A stretch of 64,000 bases of DNA from Erigeron canadensis (taxonomy: Eukaryota; Streptophyta; Magnoliopsida; Asterales; Asteraceae). The translations under genes were made by a program, and so were the position numbers. The stretch lies in NCBI RefSeq assembly GCF_010389155.1, contig NC_057767.1:20781723-20845722 (forward strand), given 5' to 3'. Numbering within the stretch: position 1 is the stretch's first letter; each line of letters starts with the position of its first letter. The notes below the pieces were generated by a model, which did no database searches, was not told the DNA's origin, and saw nothing but the letters and a program-made list of their open reading frames with translations. Positions 11,882-25,800 of the stretch are shown piece by piece.

Positions 11882-13013
11882 GGGATAAGTGTCTGGAAAT
11901 GTAACTAAGTATGGCCAAATGTCTATTGTAGGAACCAACTATCAGTTTTGGATATTGTATACATTAAAAAGTGACTTGTTCCATCATTAGCCGGTAAATA
12001 CTTAAGTGCCTGGAAATGTAACTAAGTATGGCCAAATGTCTATTGTAGGAGCCAACTATCATTTTTGGATATTGTATGGAAGTAACTTCCTAAAAAAGTC
12101 TAAAACATTAAAAAGTGACTTGTTCCATCATTAGCCGGTAAATACTCTATTTTTTTTTTAATTATTTCTGACGTGGAATATGTGAGCTGGTGGTGACTAA
12201 ACCTGTAATCCCGTACTCTTGTATCTAAGAATCGGGTCTACTTGCTTTCCTTTACACAACTCGACAATTTTGAATTGCCTTCTATTCTGCCTCTCTCGTA
12301 GCAAATATATACAAGCATCAATACAACAATACTTATCCTATCTGTAATACCCCTTTATTCATCTTGCATTCCTGTGCAATGAACCAAGCTATCACATTTT
12401 ATTAACTGTTAGGAGTATTCAAGAGATAACACTTACTTTTAACAGCTTCCCAAAGATACTTAGTATTTGCGGTCACAGAATATATGAGGAATTGAATCTT
12501 GCATATTCTGACATAGAAAGAAATTGCAATAAAATTAAAAAAATTGAAAACATGAAAAGTTAGGGTTTTCGGTTTTCCCCCTTTCTATATCTGCTACAAA
12601 ACATGAATTACTTGTAGATAAATGAAGGATACACCTTGATATAGCAGTGAAATAGTTAAATAGACATCGATCGAAGACGAATTTTGGATTTCGTATGTTT
12701 TATGTGTGGATTCGGTTTGGAATTGTCGTGTGTGTGTAAAAGTGTGTAAAATGAGAAACTGATCCAACGTTTGTTTTTATATGTAAGTTAGTTTTTGTTG
12801 TTATTTGCCGGCTCATATATTACACGTCGGAAATAATTAAAAAGAAAATAGAGTATTTATCGGCTAATGATGGAACAGGTCACTTTTTAATGTTATAGAC
12901 TCTTTTACCAAGTTATTTACATACAATATCCAAAATTGATAGTTGGTTCCTATAATAGACATTTGGCCATACTTAGTTATATTTTGAGGCACTTATCCCA
13001 ATATAAATCTATA
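11882..13013. mobile_element. long-TIR element (Mutator-like?), about 1.1 kb
   Basis: Terminal inverted repeats of about 130-150 bp: left from GGGATAAGTG at 11882, right ending CACTTATCCC at about 13003. The left repeat occurs twice in tandem (11882-12000 and about 12001-12150). The interior (12170-12850) has no clear ORF. I could not match a target duplication, so superfamily assignment rests only on the long TIRs. Confidence 0.6.
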
Positions 13014-13194
13014 ATAAAACTATTGTTATTATTGTTGGTACCATATCGAAGTTCGAAGAAAAGGGAAATAACAGGCGGTTGATATAAAAGAAGAGTATGG
13101 GGTGCAAATAAAAAATATGATCCTTCAGGCAAGTTTTAATGGGAATTAATGAGTGGTCATTACTTTGCAATCAAAAGTGATTAATGGGGAGAAC

Positions 13195-14245
13195 AACGTA
13201 CTTTCTTATTTGTACACGGTTGCCCATTATATTTTTTTATTAATGAAGTTTACCCACAAACATTTTTTTTGTAGACGGTTAACCCATATTACCGGTAATC
13301 ATCCTTTTTAATGACGTGGCAACCACGTGGACATTTAATGAAGCTGACATGGATTTACAACGACAGGTTTAATCACTTGATGACTAATGTACTTTTCTTT
13401 TATACATGGTTGTCTATTGAACTTTTTTTTTATTGATGTGTATTACCAACAAACTCTTAAAATTTGTACATGGTTGATCCAAATATTCAAAGCTGGTTCT
13501 CTCTCATACTAAAATCTTCAAAATTGCTTCTTTCTCTAAAAAGAAAACCCATAAATTTTAATAAAAAAAAAAGCCAAAAGATTTTTCTAAAAAAAATTCT
13601 AACCGCTACAGCTTAGTCATCGGAAAAATGTAATTCGTATTTCTGTTCGTTAGGGTTCGTGCGGATCTTAATTTCGAGTGTTTTGGTATAAATTTTGAGT
13701 TTCAATTCGAATAAACGAGAGAGAAAATGTCGATTTTGAGATTTCCGGTAAGATGTTTGAATTCTTACCGGCTAACAAAGGTGAGTGTATAAGATATTTT
13801 TTATCTGACTTAGGAATGTGAGTTTGAAATTGATAATGTAGATGCCGAATTAGTCAACTATTCGTTTAGAAAAATCTTTTCTTTTTTTATATTAAAGTTT
13901 CTGAGTTTTCATTTTAGAGAGAGAAGCAATTTTGAAGATTTGAGTATGAGAAAGAACCAGTTTTGAAGATTTTGGTCAACCATGTATAAAATTTAAGAGT
14001 TTCTTGGTAATACACATCAATTAAAAAAGTTCAATGGCCAACCATGTACAAAAGGAAAATTAACTACATTAGTCATCCAGATATTAAACCTGTTGTTGTG
14101 AATCTATGTCAGATTCGTTAACCGACTATAAACGGTAAACCGGTCAACTATGTGTCAACCGTGTACAAAACAAAAGTTTTGGGTAAACCTCATCAATAAA
14201 AAAAATATAATGGGCAACCGTGTACAAATGAGAAAGTACGCCAGT
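13195..14245. mobile_element. long-TIR element, about 1.05 kb
   Basis: Arms of several hundred bases are inverted copies: CGTACTTTCTTATTTGTAC and a GGTTGCCCATTATA segment at 13198-13240 mirror about 14200-14240. The CATGGTTG and AAAATCTTCAAAATTGCTTC parts at 13450-13530 mirror 13925-14000. The centre (13540-13920) has 5'-UTR-like text but no ORF. No target duplication found. Confidence 0.6.
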
Positions 14246-15080
14246 TTTTCCGTAATTAATCTTTAATTAAAAAATATGCAAGATGGGGTGTCCGCCCAAA
14301 ACCTTACGAGTTACGACAATTGGGCACCTCCATTCTTAAACCATCTGATCCCTATAAATTTTTTATTGTATAAATTTTAATAAACGGTCTTTATGTTGTT
14401 TTTTTTTTCTTTTTAATTTTAAACAATTTAATAAATAATTTAATATCTATAGATTAATGTTTATAGTTTCTACCTTTTTTTCATATTATACGTTTATGTT
14501 TTTAAACTGTAAGTGTAAACATTGTTATTTTACAGGTTTACCAAAGTTTAGTTTTACAAATGAGGTTTGGTCAGTGGGGGTGGTGAGTTTTTTATAAGGT
14601 CATAAATTTGAATCTTAATACATGTAAATGTGGTGAGGAGATTTAGTAACATTGTCAAAATTCGAACACGATATGGATGCACCAAAGTTGAGTTAAGGCG
14701 CCAAAGTTGAGTAAAGAGTTATCAGGATTCGAACCCGATATGGACGCATCAAAGTTGAGGGTGATAGTCGTTTATCTGTTTTGTGCTCTGAACATTTCGA
14801 CAGTAGTTGAAAACTCAGCTTGTCCAAATATAGTAGTTTAAGTTTTTGTCTTGGATTTCTCTCTAAAAAAAAGGTTTTATAATTCTTATACAACTTATTT
14901 AGTAAACCACATTAAGATTACGACGGAAACGTGATACTAATCATGAAAGGTGTTGATCTTGAATACAACATGTAATAAACCTTTCTAATTATCGTTAATA
15001 TGTACCTTCATTCAATAAATTTATTGGGGAAGTACCTAATTACCTAAATAGTAAAGAGCTAACACAATTTGTATAACTTA
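14246..15080. other. gene-free AT-rich DNA with repeats
   Basis: Contains the first copy (about 14273-14380) of a segment that recurs at 15556-15660 (ATGCRAGATGGGGT ... GGGCACCTCCAT). It also contains two copies of a short unit with AAAGTTGAG and (A/G)ATTCGAAC(A/C)CGATATGGA (14655-14765). That unit includes a tRNA B-box-like GGGTTCGAATCC on the minus strand, possibly a SINE scrap. No coding signal. Confidence 0.4.
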
Positions 15081-15393
15081 GGGTGGACGGAGTGGGGAGG
15101 GGAAGGGGGTACCGGATAGGTATCTGTTGGCACACCGCTCCCACCCCCCGGTACCTATAGGGTGGGGAGCGAATTGGGTACCACGGTGCCGGTTGTGGTG
15201 TCTATCCTTTTTTGTCTTTTTCTTCCCTTTTTTTTGTCTTTTATTCTTTATTAAATTCTTAAATAAATAGAAACTGATGGGGAGGGAGGGGAGGGGAGAG
15301 GTGGGGAGGCATTCCTAGCATTAGGCAACGAGCAGGAAGGAGAAGCAAAACCGGGGAGGAAAGGGGAGGGGTGGTAAGGCCCTCCGTCCACCC
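15081..15393. mobile_element. MITE with GGGTGGACGGAG ends
   Basis: About 313 bp with inverted ends (GGGTGGACGGAG at 15081, CTCCGTCCACCC ending at 15393) and a G-rich interior containing GGTACC repeats. The end sequence resembles hAT-type MITEs; the target duplication is unclear. Confidence 0.6.
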
Positions 15394-16184
15394 TTAAAAG
15401 TAGAAGTATATTAATATGCCAAACCCCGTCAGTCTGTCACCTTGAGTGATGAAGGAATAAGGTCTCCTGGGCACTGTATGATTTCACCAAACAACTCAAC
15501 AACCATCAAGTTTGTAAACATAAACAAAACTTAAATTAGAGTTAAGTAGGTGTTTAAATATGCGAGATGGGGTATTGGGGTGTCTGCCTAAAGCCTTACG
15601 ACAATTAGGCACCTCCATTTTTAAAACCATTTGATCCCTAATTTCAATTTTAATAATTTTTTATTTTTTCTTTTTTTTTTTTAATTTTAAAAAAAATTTA
15701 AAACTTTTTTTTTATTATTTTTTTCTTCTCTTTTTGATAAAATTTTTAACTTCAATCTAATAGTATCTTTTAATAAATTAATTTTTCTATTCTTAAATTT
15801 TTTTGTGGATTATTTTCACACAAACTGACAAACATCTCAGTTTTGCCAAATATAGTTACTGCACTTGAAATGAAAAAAAGAATGTATCAGTTGTACACAT
15901 GAAAATGCATTTGTATACCAAGGAAATCAGGACAAAATGAATCTTATATTCTTTGTGGACAAAAATATGTATGTATAGAATAAATACTTAGACATACTAA
16001 ACATAATCTCTTATAATCTACTACACACGCCTCATACAAGAGACATATATGAGATATATATACACATATAATGACCATCCGCTCAAACTGTCATACCCAA
16101 TCCAGCCAACATATCAGAGCACTTACATCCCATTCCTGGGAGACCTTCCGGCCCATACTTTGAATCGACAAAAGAACCTTTGCA
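15394..16184. other. gene-free DNA and probable 3' UTR of the PSI1-like gene
   Basis: Holds the second copy of the ATGCRAGATGGGGT repeat (15556-15660) and a very T-rich run (15655-15740). The last several hundred bases before 16184 probably include the 3' UTR of the minus-strand PSI1-like gene. No ORF of note. Confidence 0.4.
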
Positions 16185-16802
16185 TTAAGAATATGTAGTA
16201 ACATCTTGAAAATCTGTACCTAAACCATCCAAAACATCTAACATGGCTTCCAAAGAGATTTGGACCCTTTGTGGTTTACCATTGGCTTTCAATCTAGACG
16301 GATCTGAATGCCCGAGTAGACCATTATTGGTAGGAGGCGATCGAGCAGGAATGTACTTTGGAACCTTGTCTCTAAATCTAACTAAACTTATTAGACGGTG
16401 AAGCCAAATAATCAAATCAAGAATGTATCGGTCCATCTTTGTCTTATCAGCATGATAAAGTGTCTGGAGTCGGATAATATTGTTACTCCCTGCTGTCTTC
16501 TTCCCAAACTCATTACTGTTGAAAAACATTCAGATGTTATTTATAGAAGAGAAAGAAAAGCGGCAATATATAAGAGCCAGAATAATTTGTTTACCCTGTG
16601 TTTGCCCACTCGCCAACCCATCCAAAACCTTGATGTGCTCTACAAAAAAACAAAAGATAACAATTAATAAAGACTGGTAACGTGAATGAATCCTGTAAAG
16701 CATTGGTATGGTATATAACACATACTTGGTAGTATCCGTAGCTACTGGAACGAGCCACTGGAGTGTTTTTTCCATTTCTGCCTTAATTTGAGGCATGGTC
16801 AT
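16185..16802 (-). CDS. PSI1: 3' exon block of the PSI1-like gene (end of DUF668)
   Basis: Three exons. 16726-16802 encodes [20 protein letters not shown] and ends two bases into a codon. 16595-16639 is a 45-bp micro-exon encoding [14 protein letters not shown]. 16185-16515 encodes the [18 protein letters not shown] segment and a tail ending TYS-stop. The two introns are short (86 and 79 bp). Taken alone this block could be mistaken for a small separate gene. The family's invariant order (ALRSRLQ ... [11 protein letters not shown]) and the phase match to exon 28999-29115 show it is the 3' end of the gene beginning near 30.9 kb. Confidence 0.88.
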
Positions 16803-19800
16803 CTGAAACAAAGCATATATTATTTAAGATGTATAGATGCATAACAACAAAACTATATCCCTTGTCCTTTCTATCCAAAACCAAATAGAGCATTTGAACT
16901 AGACATAGTTTAACAGAAGTGTATGCATATTGGCGATTGGTCAAATATCTAGAATTCCTTCAACAACGATCAGTCAAACAAAGAGTTCCTCACAAAGTTG
17001 ACACCCTTACGAAGCTAACTATTGCGCGAAGAAAAATACCTATTGTGTGAAAACATTGAAATCAACCATTTACGTTCCTAAACGCCTTACTGGTTGTAGG
17101 CAAGACCTTGTGGTTGCTATTCAGGACCTACCTTTGAATCATAGACAGGTTAGGTGAATACTCTATCTGATTTAGGACCAAAGGAACCCGATTAAAGAAC
17201 TGGATAAGGACCAAACATGGATAACATTTGAAGCTTTTAATGCTTTGCAGTTTGCACCGAAGTTTTTGTACGGATGCGACATTTTTCGAGGCATTTGGTG
17301 CAAATACGAACTATTGCTTTTGAATTTGTAAAACTACGAAAACCGGTGTTTAAGACACCAGTCTTTATCTTTTTGGACCAAAGCCGGTGTCTAAGACACC
17401 AGTCTTACATTATGTGGCACACTTTATGACAAAGCCGGTGTCTTAGACGCCGGTCTTCACTTTATACACCAAAGCCGGTATCTTAGAAAACGGGTTTCCG
17501 GTGATGCTAAAATTCTTACTCCACGTGTTTCTCTCCCAGCCTTGCTTATTTCATTATTTGATTAGAAATGAAACGAGCTACAATAAATGGCAAATACTAA
17601 TACTCCACGTATAAATATTTGATTACAGTATAAATATGCAAGATAGAGTCCTCTGTTTTTCAAAAAAAATAGTGTTTGAAACCGGTGTCTAAGACACCAG
17701 CGTTGAGACAAAACACAAGAAAACCCGACCTCTTAGATACCGGCTTTAGGTGTGAAAATGGAAGACCGGTGTCTAAGACACCGGCTTTGTGCCACGTAAT
17801 GTAAGACCGGTGTCTTAGACACCGGCTTTGATCCAAACAGTTGAAGATCGGTGTCTTAGACACCGGTTTTTGTAGTTTTACAAATTCAAAAACAAAAGTT
17901 CATATTTACACCATATGCCTCGAAAAATGTCGCATCCGTACAAAAAATTCAGTTTGCACCACCTCTTAATGGCTATAAATTGTCAACAGTCACCCTTTTT
18001 CAAGCTTTTGAACTTTTCCTAGTGTCAAGGGCAAAGCTGTCATTTAAGCTTTCAACTCGATACAAATTTACTAACATCTAGCATTCTCTTGTACTTACTC
18101 TCTAAATGTCGCTACTCATGTGGTCTGTTATTGCATTCTTGTAAGCTTTCATATCAAGAGTATGAATTTATTTCTGTTCATTCTCCGCAAAATTATAGGG
18201 ATATCTTTTATTTTCTTTTTTTTAAAAGCAAATATCAACACACCACACAACATTCCAAACATTTAACCCTTACACAATTTTTACAACCTCATAGCTGATG
18301 GATCAACTCACATACTGTTGAGTTATAGATTCGCTGAGAGACTCAGCAAGTCTCTTCTTCAGCGAGTCCTCAGCGAGTAGCTTCTTCAGCGATCTCTTAA
18401 CGATCGATAATATCTTCAAGTTAAAGGATAAGTTCAATGACTCACCGTTATATTTGTAAGTCAAATATGGGCGGGAAGATGAAGATAAGAAGATTGGTCC
18501 TAAAGACACGTGTTGATCAAGAAAATTGAAGACATGTGATCATGTACCAAAACAGTACCTGGGTCTTTCTCTCTCATACCGGATTTGGAAACAAACAAGA
18601 CGAAGACAGAGAACCCTGCAGATCAAGACGAAGACAGAGAACCCTGCAGATCTGAGAGATCCACCAATAGATGGTTGACAAACTTGAGGTGTCAACATCT
18701 ATTGGGTTGTCATGTGATTCCCATCTCTGCCTATATAAGGAATCACTTGACCTAGCCGCAACCCTTGTTGGTGTAGTTCTGCAATTGTCACTTTGTGTGT
18801 GTTTCTTATTGTAGAACATTTAAGTTTTTGTGTGTCAAAAACTTAACAAGTATTTTTCAATTTTCTATATTGTAAACCAACCATGTATTCACTGTTTAAT
18901 TAATATACATATAGTTAAACGTGTTTACTTTCTTATCGTATATCTTTTATTTAATCTGTTTTGATTGTTGCAAACTTGGGACTTTCAGTTGGTATCAGAG
19001 CGGTGGTTCGACACACCGAATCTGATCTGAGTAAAAGTTTGCAAGATCTTTTCTTTACTTTTTTCTGCATCTAAAACTTTTTCTTATTTTAGTTCTTAAA
19101 ATCTTTCTCTATGACTGCAGTTCCTACTCTGGTTAATACCAGAGACTTTGGGTATGTTTCCATCCCTCCAAGATTCGAATCTCATGATTTTGGATCTTGG
19201 AAGGAAAGAATGCTTCTACATATTGTAGGAGTTGAACCTTACCTAATGACCATCTTAACCAAAGGTCCTTATGTACCGATTCTGGTTACCAGGACACCAG
19301 GAGCCACCACTGAAGCTCCTGAGATTGTCACTGAGCTTATTAAACCTGAAGTACAATGGACAGATGACGAGCATAGGCTTGTTAATCTAGATGCTAGGTT
19401 AAGAAATCTCATTATAAATACTCTTCCTGATGACATTATGAAATCTGTCATCAAGCTTTCCTCTGCTAAGAAGGTATGGGACAATCTTTGTACCAGATTC
19501 GATGGTACAGAAGATGTCCTTGCCACTAAAAAGATTGATCTGAAGCGTGCCTATGAAGGATTCTTCTCTCTTCCAAATGAGAATCTAGATGGCACTTACA
19601 ATCGCTTCAAATGTCTGTTGAATGATATGACTAATGCTGGCATAGAGCATGATATGCTTGAAGTATGCCGCAAGTTCATTGACAGCCTTCCAATTAAATG
19701 GCAAGGTTTAAGACAGATTCTTCGCACCACCAAGCAACTTAAGTTGCATGACTTGGAATCACTTTATGGCACTCTTCAATTTGAAGAGAGAGCCCTTGCT

Positions 19801-22800
19801 CAAAACTTAAGAGCAGAAGCTGATTCCAAGAGGCATGCTGGCTCATCTTCTTCCTCCTCTCTATCTAATAATTCTTTTTCTCTTGACCCTCTTGCCTTGG
19901 TCTCTGCTGAAGTTGACTCCATCCATGTCAACAGCAGCTCTGCTACCCCATCTCATCTACAAGATCTTGTCAATGACCTCGATATTGAGGAGAGACAAGA
20001 AATGTTCTCAGACTTCATGCAGTTTGCTATTATCGCTGGCAAGAGATATTCCAAAAAATGGAATAGTCGTAAGTCGACTTTCTCTCAAAAACCAGTAGTC
20101 GAAAAATCGCAAGAAGAATGTTGGAGATGTGGTCGAAAATGCCATTACCAAAAAGAATGCAATGTTTCCATTCCTTCCATGCAGGGAGCGAAGCCCTCTT
20201 CTTTCTCCTCAGCAAAACCCTCCTCAGTCAAGCCCGCTAATGAATACAAAAAGAAGTACTACGAGCTTCGTGCTAAGATGGCTGACGTTGAGGAAGCCAA
20301 GCTTCCTGCCAAGAGTCTTGTTGCTGAACAACATGACTGGGCTGACTCTGATGACTCTGAAGCTGACGAGGAAGAGTATGTTGATGCCATTTGCCTTATG
20401 GCCCTTGCTGATGATCAAGCACTGACAAAAGATCAAGTTTGTTCCAGTCAGTGGGTAAATGTCACTCTCAAGAAGGTATGCAATTTTTCCTCTACCTCTG
20501 AAAAAAATAAGTCAGAAATTTTTGAGTCGCTTACTTGTGACATTCAATTTGTTGAATCTATTCGTGCTGATCTTCAAGCTAAGCTTAGCTCAGTCAGTGC
20601 TGAGCTAAGTGCTAAAAATGACAAGCTCAAGGACCTTCGAAATGTTCATGTTGAGCTTGAGTCTTAAAAAATTCTCAATCAAAATCTTCAAAAATCAAAC
20701 GAAGATTTGAAAAATAAGGTCGCTAACCTTGAAAAAATTGTTACCTCTTGGTCTAAAGCCTCCAAGCTTCATGACCAAATCTTCAGCAAGCTGATGCCTA
20801 CTCAAATCAACGCCATTATTGGTAGAGATTATGAGACTGTTGCCCTTATTACCAATCACTTTGGTGACAGTCCTACTGCTGAAGAAAGAATTCCTCCAAG
20901 TGTTGTTGCTTCTAGTGAAGAAATGATGAAGCATCACTTCACCAAAGGATCAAATGATTATCACTCCGAGTTTGACAATGTGTCATCCTTATCCAACACT
21001 TCTTCCTCTTCTTCCTCTACCAAACCCAAAACTTATTATCCTCCTAGTTTTGCTAAGACAATCTTTCCTGATCATCCCATCATTGATATGATGCCTAATG
21101 AAGGCATAATTCAATATTCTTCTTCTCAAACCTTTGAAGGAAATCCTTCAAGTGATAGTTATAAGCCTATAGCTCCACAGCTGCTGACCGTTCAGTCTAA
21201 AGCTTTTAATCCCTTCAAAAGGAGCAAGGTTGCTGTTCCATATGACTACAGTACTCCTCAGCGAGCTGTACCTGTTAGTCAATCCGCTGAATCCTCCACT
21301 CCTTCTGTTGTTGCTGAAAGTCCTGCGCCTCAGCTGCCACCCTCCTCTTCAAATTCTTCTCATACTGGCAAAAAGGCTGATGTGCATGGTCATTTAATGA
21401 ATAGGAGAAATAAGTTCGCTGACGCTCGCTATCAGCAACCCAACTCCATTTATGTTCCAAAGGGAACTTCTCTCTCCCAGCATTTCAGACCTGTTCAGCA
21501 GGTCAGACCTTCTCAATTTGAAGTACAACATGCTGGAAAATATCCTTTGGAGTCTTAGCATTTCAGATCTGCTCAGCAAGTTAGACCTTTTCAACAAGGA
21601 GGTCAGCGAAGTGCTAAGATTCATCTTGATCCTTCCTCTTCAAATGCCCAATCTAAGGACAAATCCATTCTTGGTCCTGTTCCAAAGACTGTTCCTTTAC
21701 TGCATCAGAAGAAGTCTTCATCTCTTAAATCAAAAAAGAAAAAGGCCTTTTCTACAGCGTCAACTGCCTCAAATAATCCTGAAATTTGTGAGCTGACCAA
21801 ACGTGTTAACGACCTATCCTCACAGCTTAAAGATTTTCTAACTCTAAATCAGACCAATAATAGAAAATGCTATCTTTGTGGTGAAAAAGGACACATTGCT
21901 GCTGACTGTACTGAGAACAACTCCAGGAATCCTCCTGAAATTGTCATTCAGCCAAATCCCTCCTCATCTCCTGCTGCTCCTGCTTCTGCTATCAACACGC
22001 AAGCTCCTCTTGCAGAATCGAGCATGAATTCAAATAATAATTTTGTTTTAAGTGAAAGCAATATTGCTGAATTCATTGCCTCTCAACGAATCTCTCTTCC
22101 CTTCTCTCAAGAGATTATTTCCAATGGTACTAACAGTATCCTTGTAGAATATGGAAGTAATAATCAAGTTGGCGGTTTGGTTATTCTTGACACTAGAAAC
22201 TCTACCAATCAAGGAGATACTGTTGAAGCCATGAGTTTCATGCCTTTGTCCAATCAACTAACTAAGACACTTTCGGTTGATGAAACTGTTGACACTTCTG
22301 TCACCTCTTCTTCTTCTAATGATAATGATTCTTCTCACTCTTCCTCTGCTGATAATGACATCAGCAGGGACACCTATAATTCAACCTAAATCCTTCTATT
22401 GTTATCCATGCAGGCCTCACAAGGAAAAGAAGTATGGTATTTGGACAGTGGATGTTCAAAACACATGACTGGATCCAAGGACCTGCTGGATAACTTCGTG
22501 GAGACTGATGGTCCCACAGTAGTGTTTGGTGACAACTCAACTGGCCAAATTGAAGGATATGGATCTCTCTCTAATGGGCTAATAAAGTTCACAAAGGTTG
22601 CCTATGTGAATGGTTTAAAACACAACCTTATCAGTATTAGTCAACAGTGCGATGCTGACTATAAAGTCATTCTCGACAAGCATCAAGGCACAGTTGTAAA
22701 TATTGACAAAGAGGTAGTTTTAATAGCTCCTAGAAAGAGAGATATCTATTTGGTTGATTTCACTCCGGTTAAAACCGACAGTGAAACCTGTTTCTTTTCG

Positions 22801-25800
22801 AAATCTGTATCTCAAATCAATTGGTTATGGCATAAGCGTATGTCGCATGTCAACTTCAAAACCATCAATTCTCTTGCCAAGAAAAATCTTGTTCGAGGCC
22901 TTCCTCCTCTCACTTATGAGAAGGACAGGCTCTGTGGTGCCTGTGAAAAGGGTAAAAGTCATCGAGCCACCTTCAAAACTAAACAGGCCAATTCTATAAA
23001 TGGCTGCTTCCATCTTCTTCATATGGACCTTTTTGGTCATGTAAATGTTCAAAGCCTAAAGGGTAGCAAATATACCTTAGTTATTGTGGATGAATATTCA
23101 CGATACACTTGGACTATATTTCTGCATTCGAAGAGTGAGGCTGCTGAGGAAATTATAAATTTTATCAAAAGGATGGAAAACCTCAACAGCATTCGGGTTA
23201 AAGAACTCAGAAGTGATCATGGCATTGAGTTTAGAAACCACACTCTTGAAAGTTTTTGTGCTGATCAAGGGATAGCACAAAACTTTTCTTCTGTTCGAAC
23301 CCCTGAGCAAAATGGTGTAGCTGAAAGAAGAAATACGACTCTTATTGAAGCTAGTAGGTCTATGCTCAGTGAATCATCTCTCCCATTAAAATTTTGGGCA
23401 GAAGTAGTTAACACTGCTTGTCACACTCAAAATAGGTGTCTTATTGTCAAACGACATGATAAGACTGCCTATGAAATTCTTAAGGGCAAGAAACCCCAAA
23501 TTGGATATTTCCATGTTTTTGGTTGCCCCGTCTTTATTCTTAATAATAAGGATCACTTAGGAAAGTTCGATCCCAAGGCTCATGATGGATACTTTTTGGG
23601 ATACTCGTCTATTAGCAAAGCTTTCAGAGTGTTTAACACTCGCACTCAAAAAGTTGATGAATCAATTCATGTTACTTTTGATGAAAGTTGTTCAGCTCTA
23701 AGTGATCTTCCCAAACAATCATCTGCTGAAGAAATTCTCAGCGACCTTGCTGATCCTCCTTAATAGACAGCTACGCAATCAGTCGCTGATATTCCCGTTG
23801 CTGAACCATCCCTGAATGTGTCTCCAAGTATTGATCACATCGCTTCTCATATCTATTCTGTAGATCCAGTAGAACCTCTTCTTAGGTCAGTACTAAAAGA
23901 CTCCATCAGCAATTCTTCTCCTGAAGTAGTTCATGAAACTAACAATATCGCTGATGATGTCTTCCATGATGCCTCAGCGAATCCTGATTTAGGAGACGCT
24001 GAGGATGACATTCCTCAGCAGGAAGAACCTGTCAGTGACTCTCCTGTCAGCAATCCTGAACCTACCCTAACTGTTGATCTCTCCAGCTACCCAATAGTTA
24101 CTGGTGATCCTATCTCCACCACATCTTCTGCGCCTATCCACTCTTCCATTCATTCTCCTGCACTCAAATGGACTGCTGACCACCCACTTGACCATGTAAT
24201 TGGTAATCCAACCAATGGTGTTCTAACCAGATCAGCGACAAGTCATACTTGTCTCTATGTAAATTTTCTTTCTCAAATTGTTCCTTCTAACATTGGAGAA
24301 GCAATGGTTGATCCCTCTTGGGTTCAAGCCATGCAAGAGGAACTTATCCAATTTGAAAGAAATCATGTGTGGTTTCTAGTTCCTCCTCCATGTAAGGAAC
24401 CCATTGGCACTCGATGGGTTTATAGGAACAAAATGGATGAAGCTGGTATTGTTGTTCGCAACAAAGCCAGATTGGTGGCACAAGGATATACTCAAGCCAG
24501 ACTGAAGGCATTGACTGTGATGAAACCTTTGCCCCAGTCGCTCGTCTTGAGGCTATTTGCCTTTTTCTTGCTCACACTGCTTACAAAGGCTTCATTGTCT
24601 ATCAGATGGACGTCAAGAGTGCCTTTCTAAATGATGCTCTTAATGAAGAGGTCTATGTCAAGCAGCCTCCTGGTTTTGAGAATCCAAAGCATCCTCACTA
24701 TGTCTACAAGCTCAATAAAGCTCTTTATGGTCTCAAATAAGCTCCCAGAGCCTGGTATGATACCCTCTCTTCATTTTTTTTAGACCATGGATTTCATAGA
24801 GGAACCATAGATAGCACCCTCTTTATTTACAAAGAGAAAGCTCACGCTTTGTATGTCCAAATATATGTTGATGACATAATCTTTGGTTCCCTTTCTCCAA
24901 AGTTGTGTAAGAAGTTTAGTACTCTTATGTCAAGTACGTTTGAATTGAGTATGATGGGCGAGTTAACTTTTTTCTTAGGTTTGCAAATTAAGCAACTTCC
25001 CACAGGCATTTTCATCAACCAAGAAAAATACATTAGGGATATGTTGCATAAGTTTGACTTCACCCATGTCACTCCCAAACGCACTCCTATGTCTCCTCCA
25101 AATAACCTTCATGCTGACTCAAATGGGAAGCATGTAAATCCCACTTACTATAGAGGCATGATTGGATCGCTCATGTATCTTACAGCAATTCGCCCTGACA
25201 TTATGTTCTCCACATGTCTCTGTGCTCGCCATCAGGCCTCACCACGAGAGTCTCACCTCCTCGCTGTAAAGCGAATCTTCAAATATCTTAAAGGTACACC
25301 CACCTTGGGTCTTTGGTATCCTAGAGATTCCAACTTTGATCTTGTTGGATTCTCTGAATCTGACCATGCTGGATGCATGCTTGATCGCAAAAGCACCAGT
25401 GGTGGTTGCCAACTGCTGGGAGGAAGACTAACTAGTTGGACCAGTAAAAAGCAACATACTGTCTCCATCTCCACAGCTGAGGCATAATATGTCTCTGCAG
25501 CGAGTTGTTGTGCTCAAATGCTCTGAATGAAGCATCAACTCGCTGATTATGATTTGGAATACTCTAAAATTCCAATCATGTGTGATAATACAAGTGCTAT
25601 TGCTATTACACACAATCCTGTTCAGCACTCTAAAACCAAGCATATTGATATTCGATATCACTTCATTCGTGATCATGTCATGAAGGGAGATGTTGAAATC
25701 TATTTCATTCCAACTGATGATCAACTAGCTGACATCTTTACAAAACCCCTGGATGAAACTAGATTCAAACTGCTTGTAAGCAAGTTAGGAATGCTGAATG

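Noticed and set aside
14655..14765. tRNA-like B box on the minus strand
   Set aside because: Only the B-box part is convincing and it is repeated with decay. No A box or acceptor stem found.
16185..16811. Separate small gene at the 3' end of the PSI1-like locus
   Set aside because: Family block order and codon phase link it to the exons at 29-30.9 kb. Treating it as a separate gene would leave both halves incomplete.
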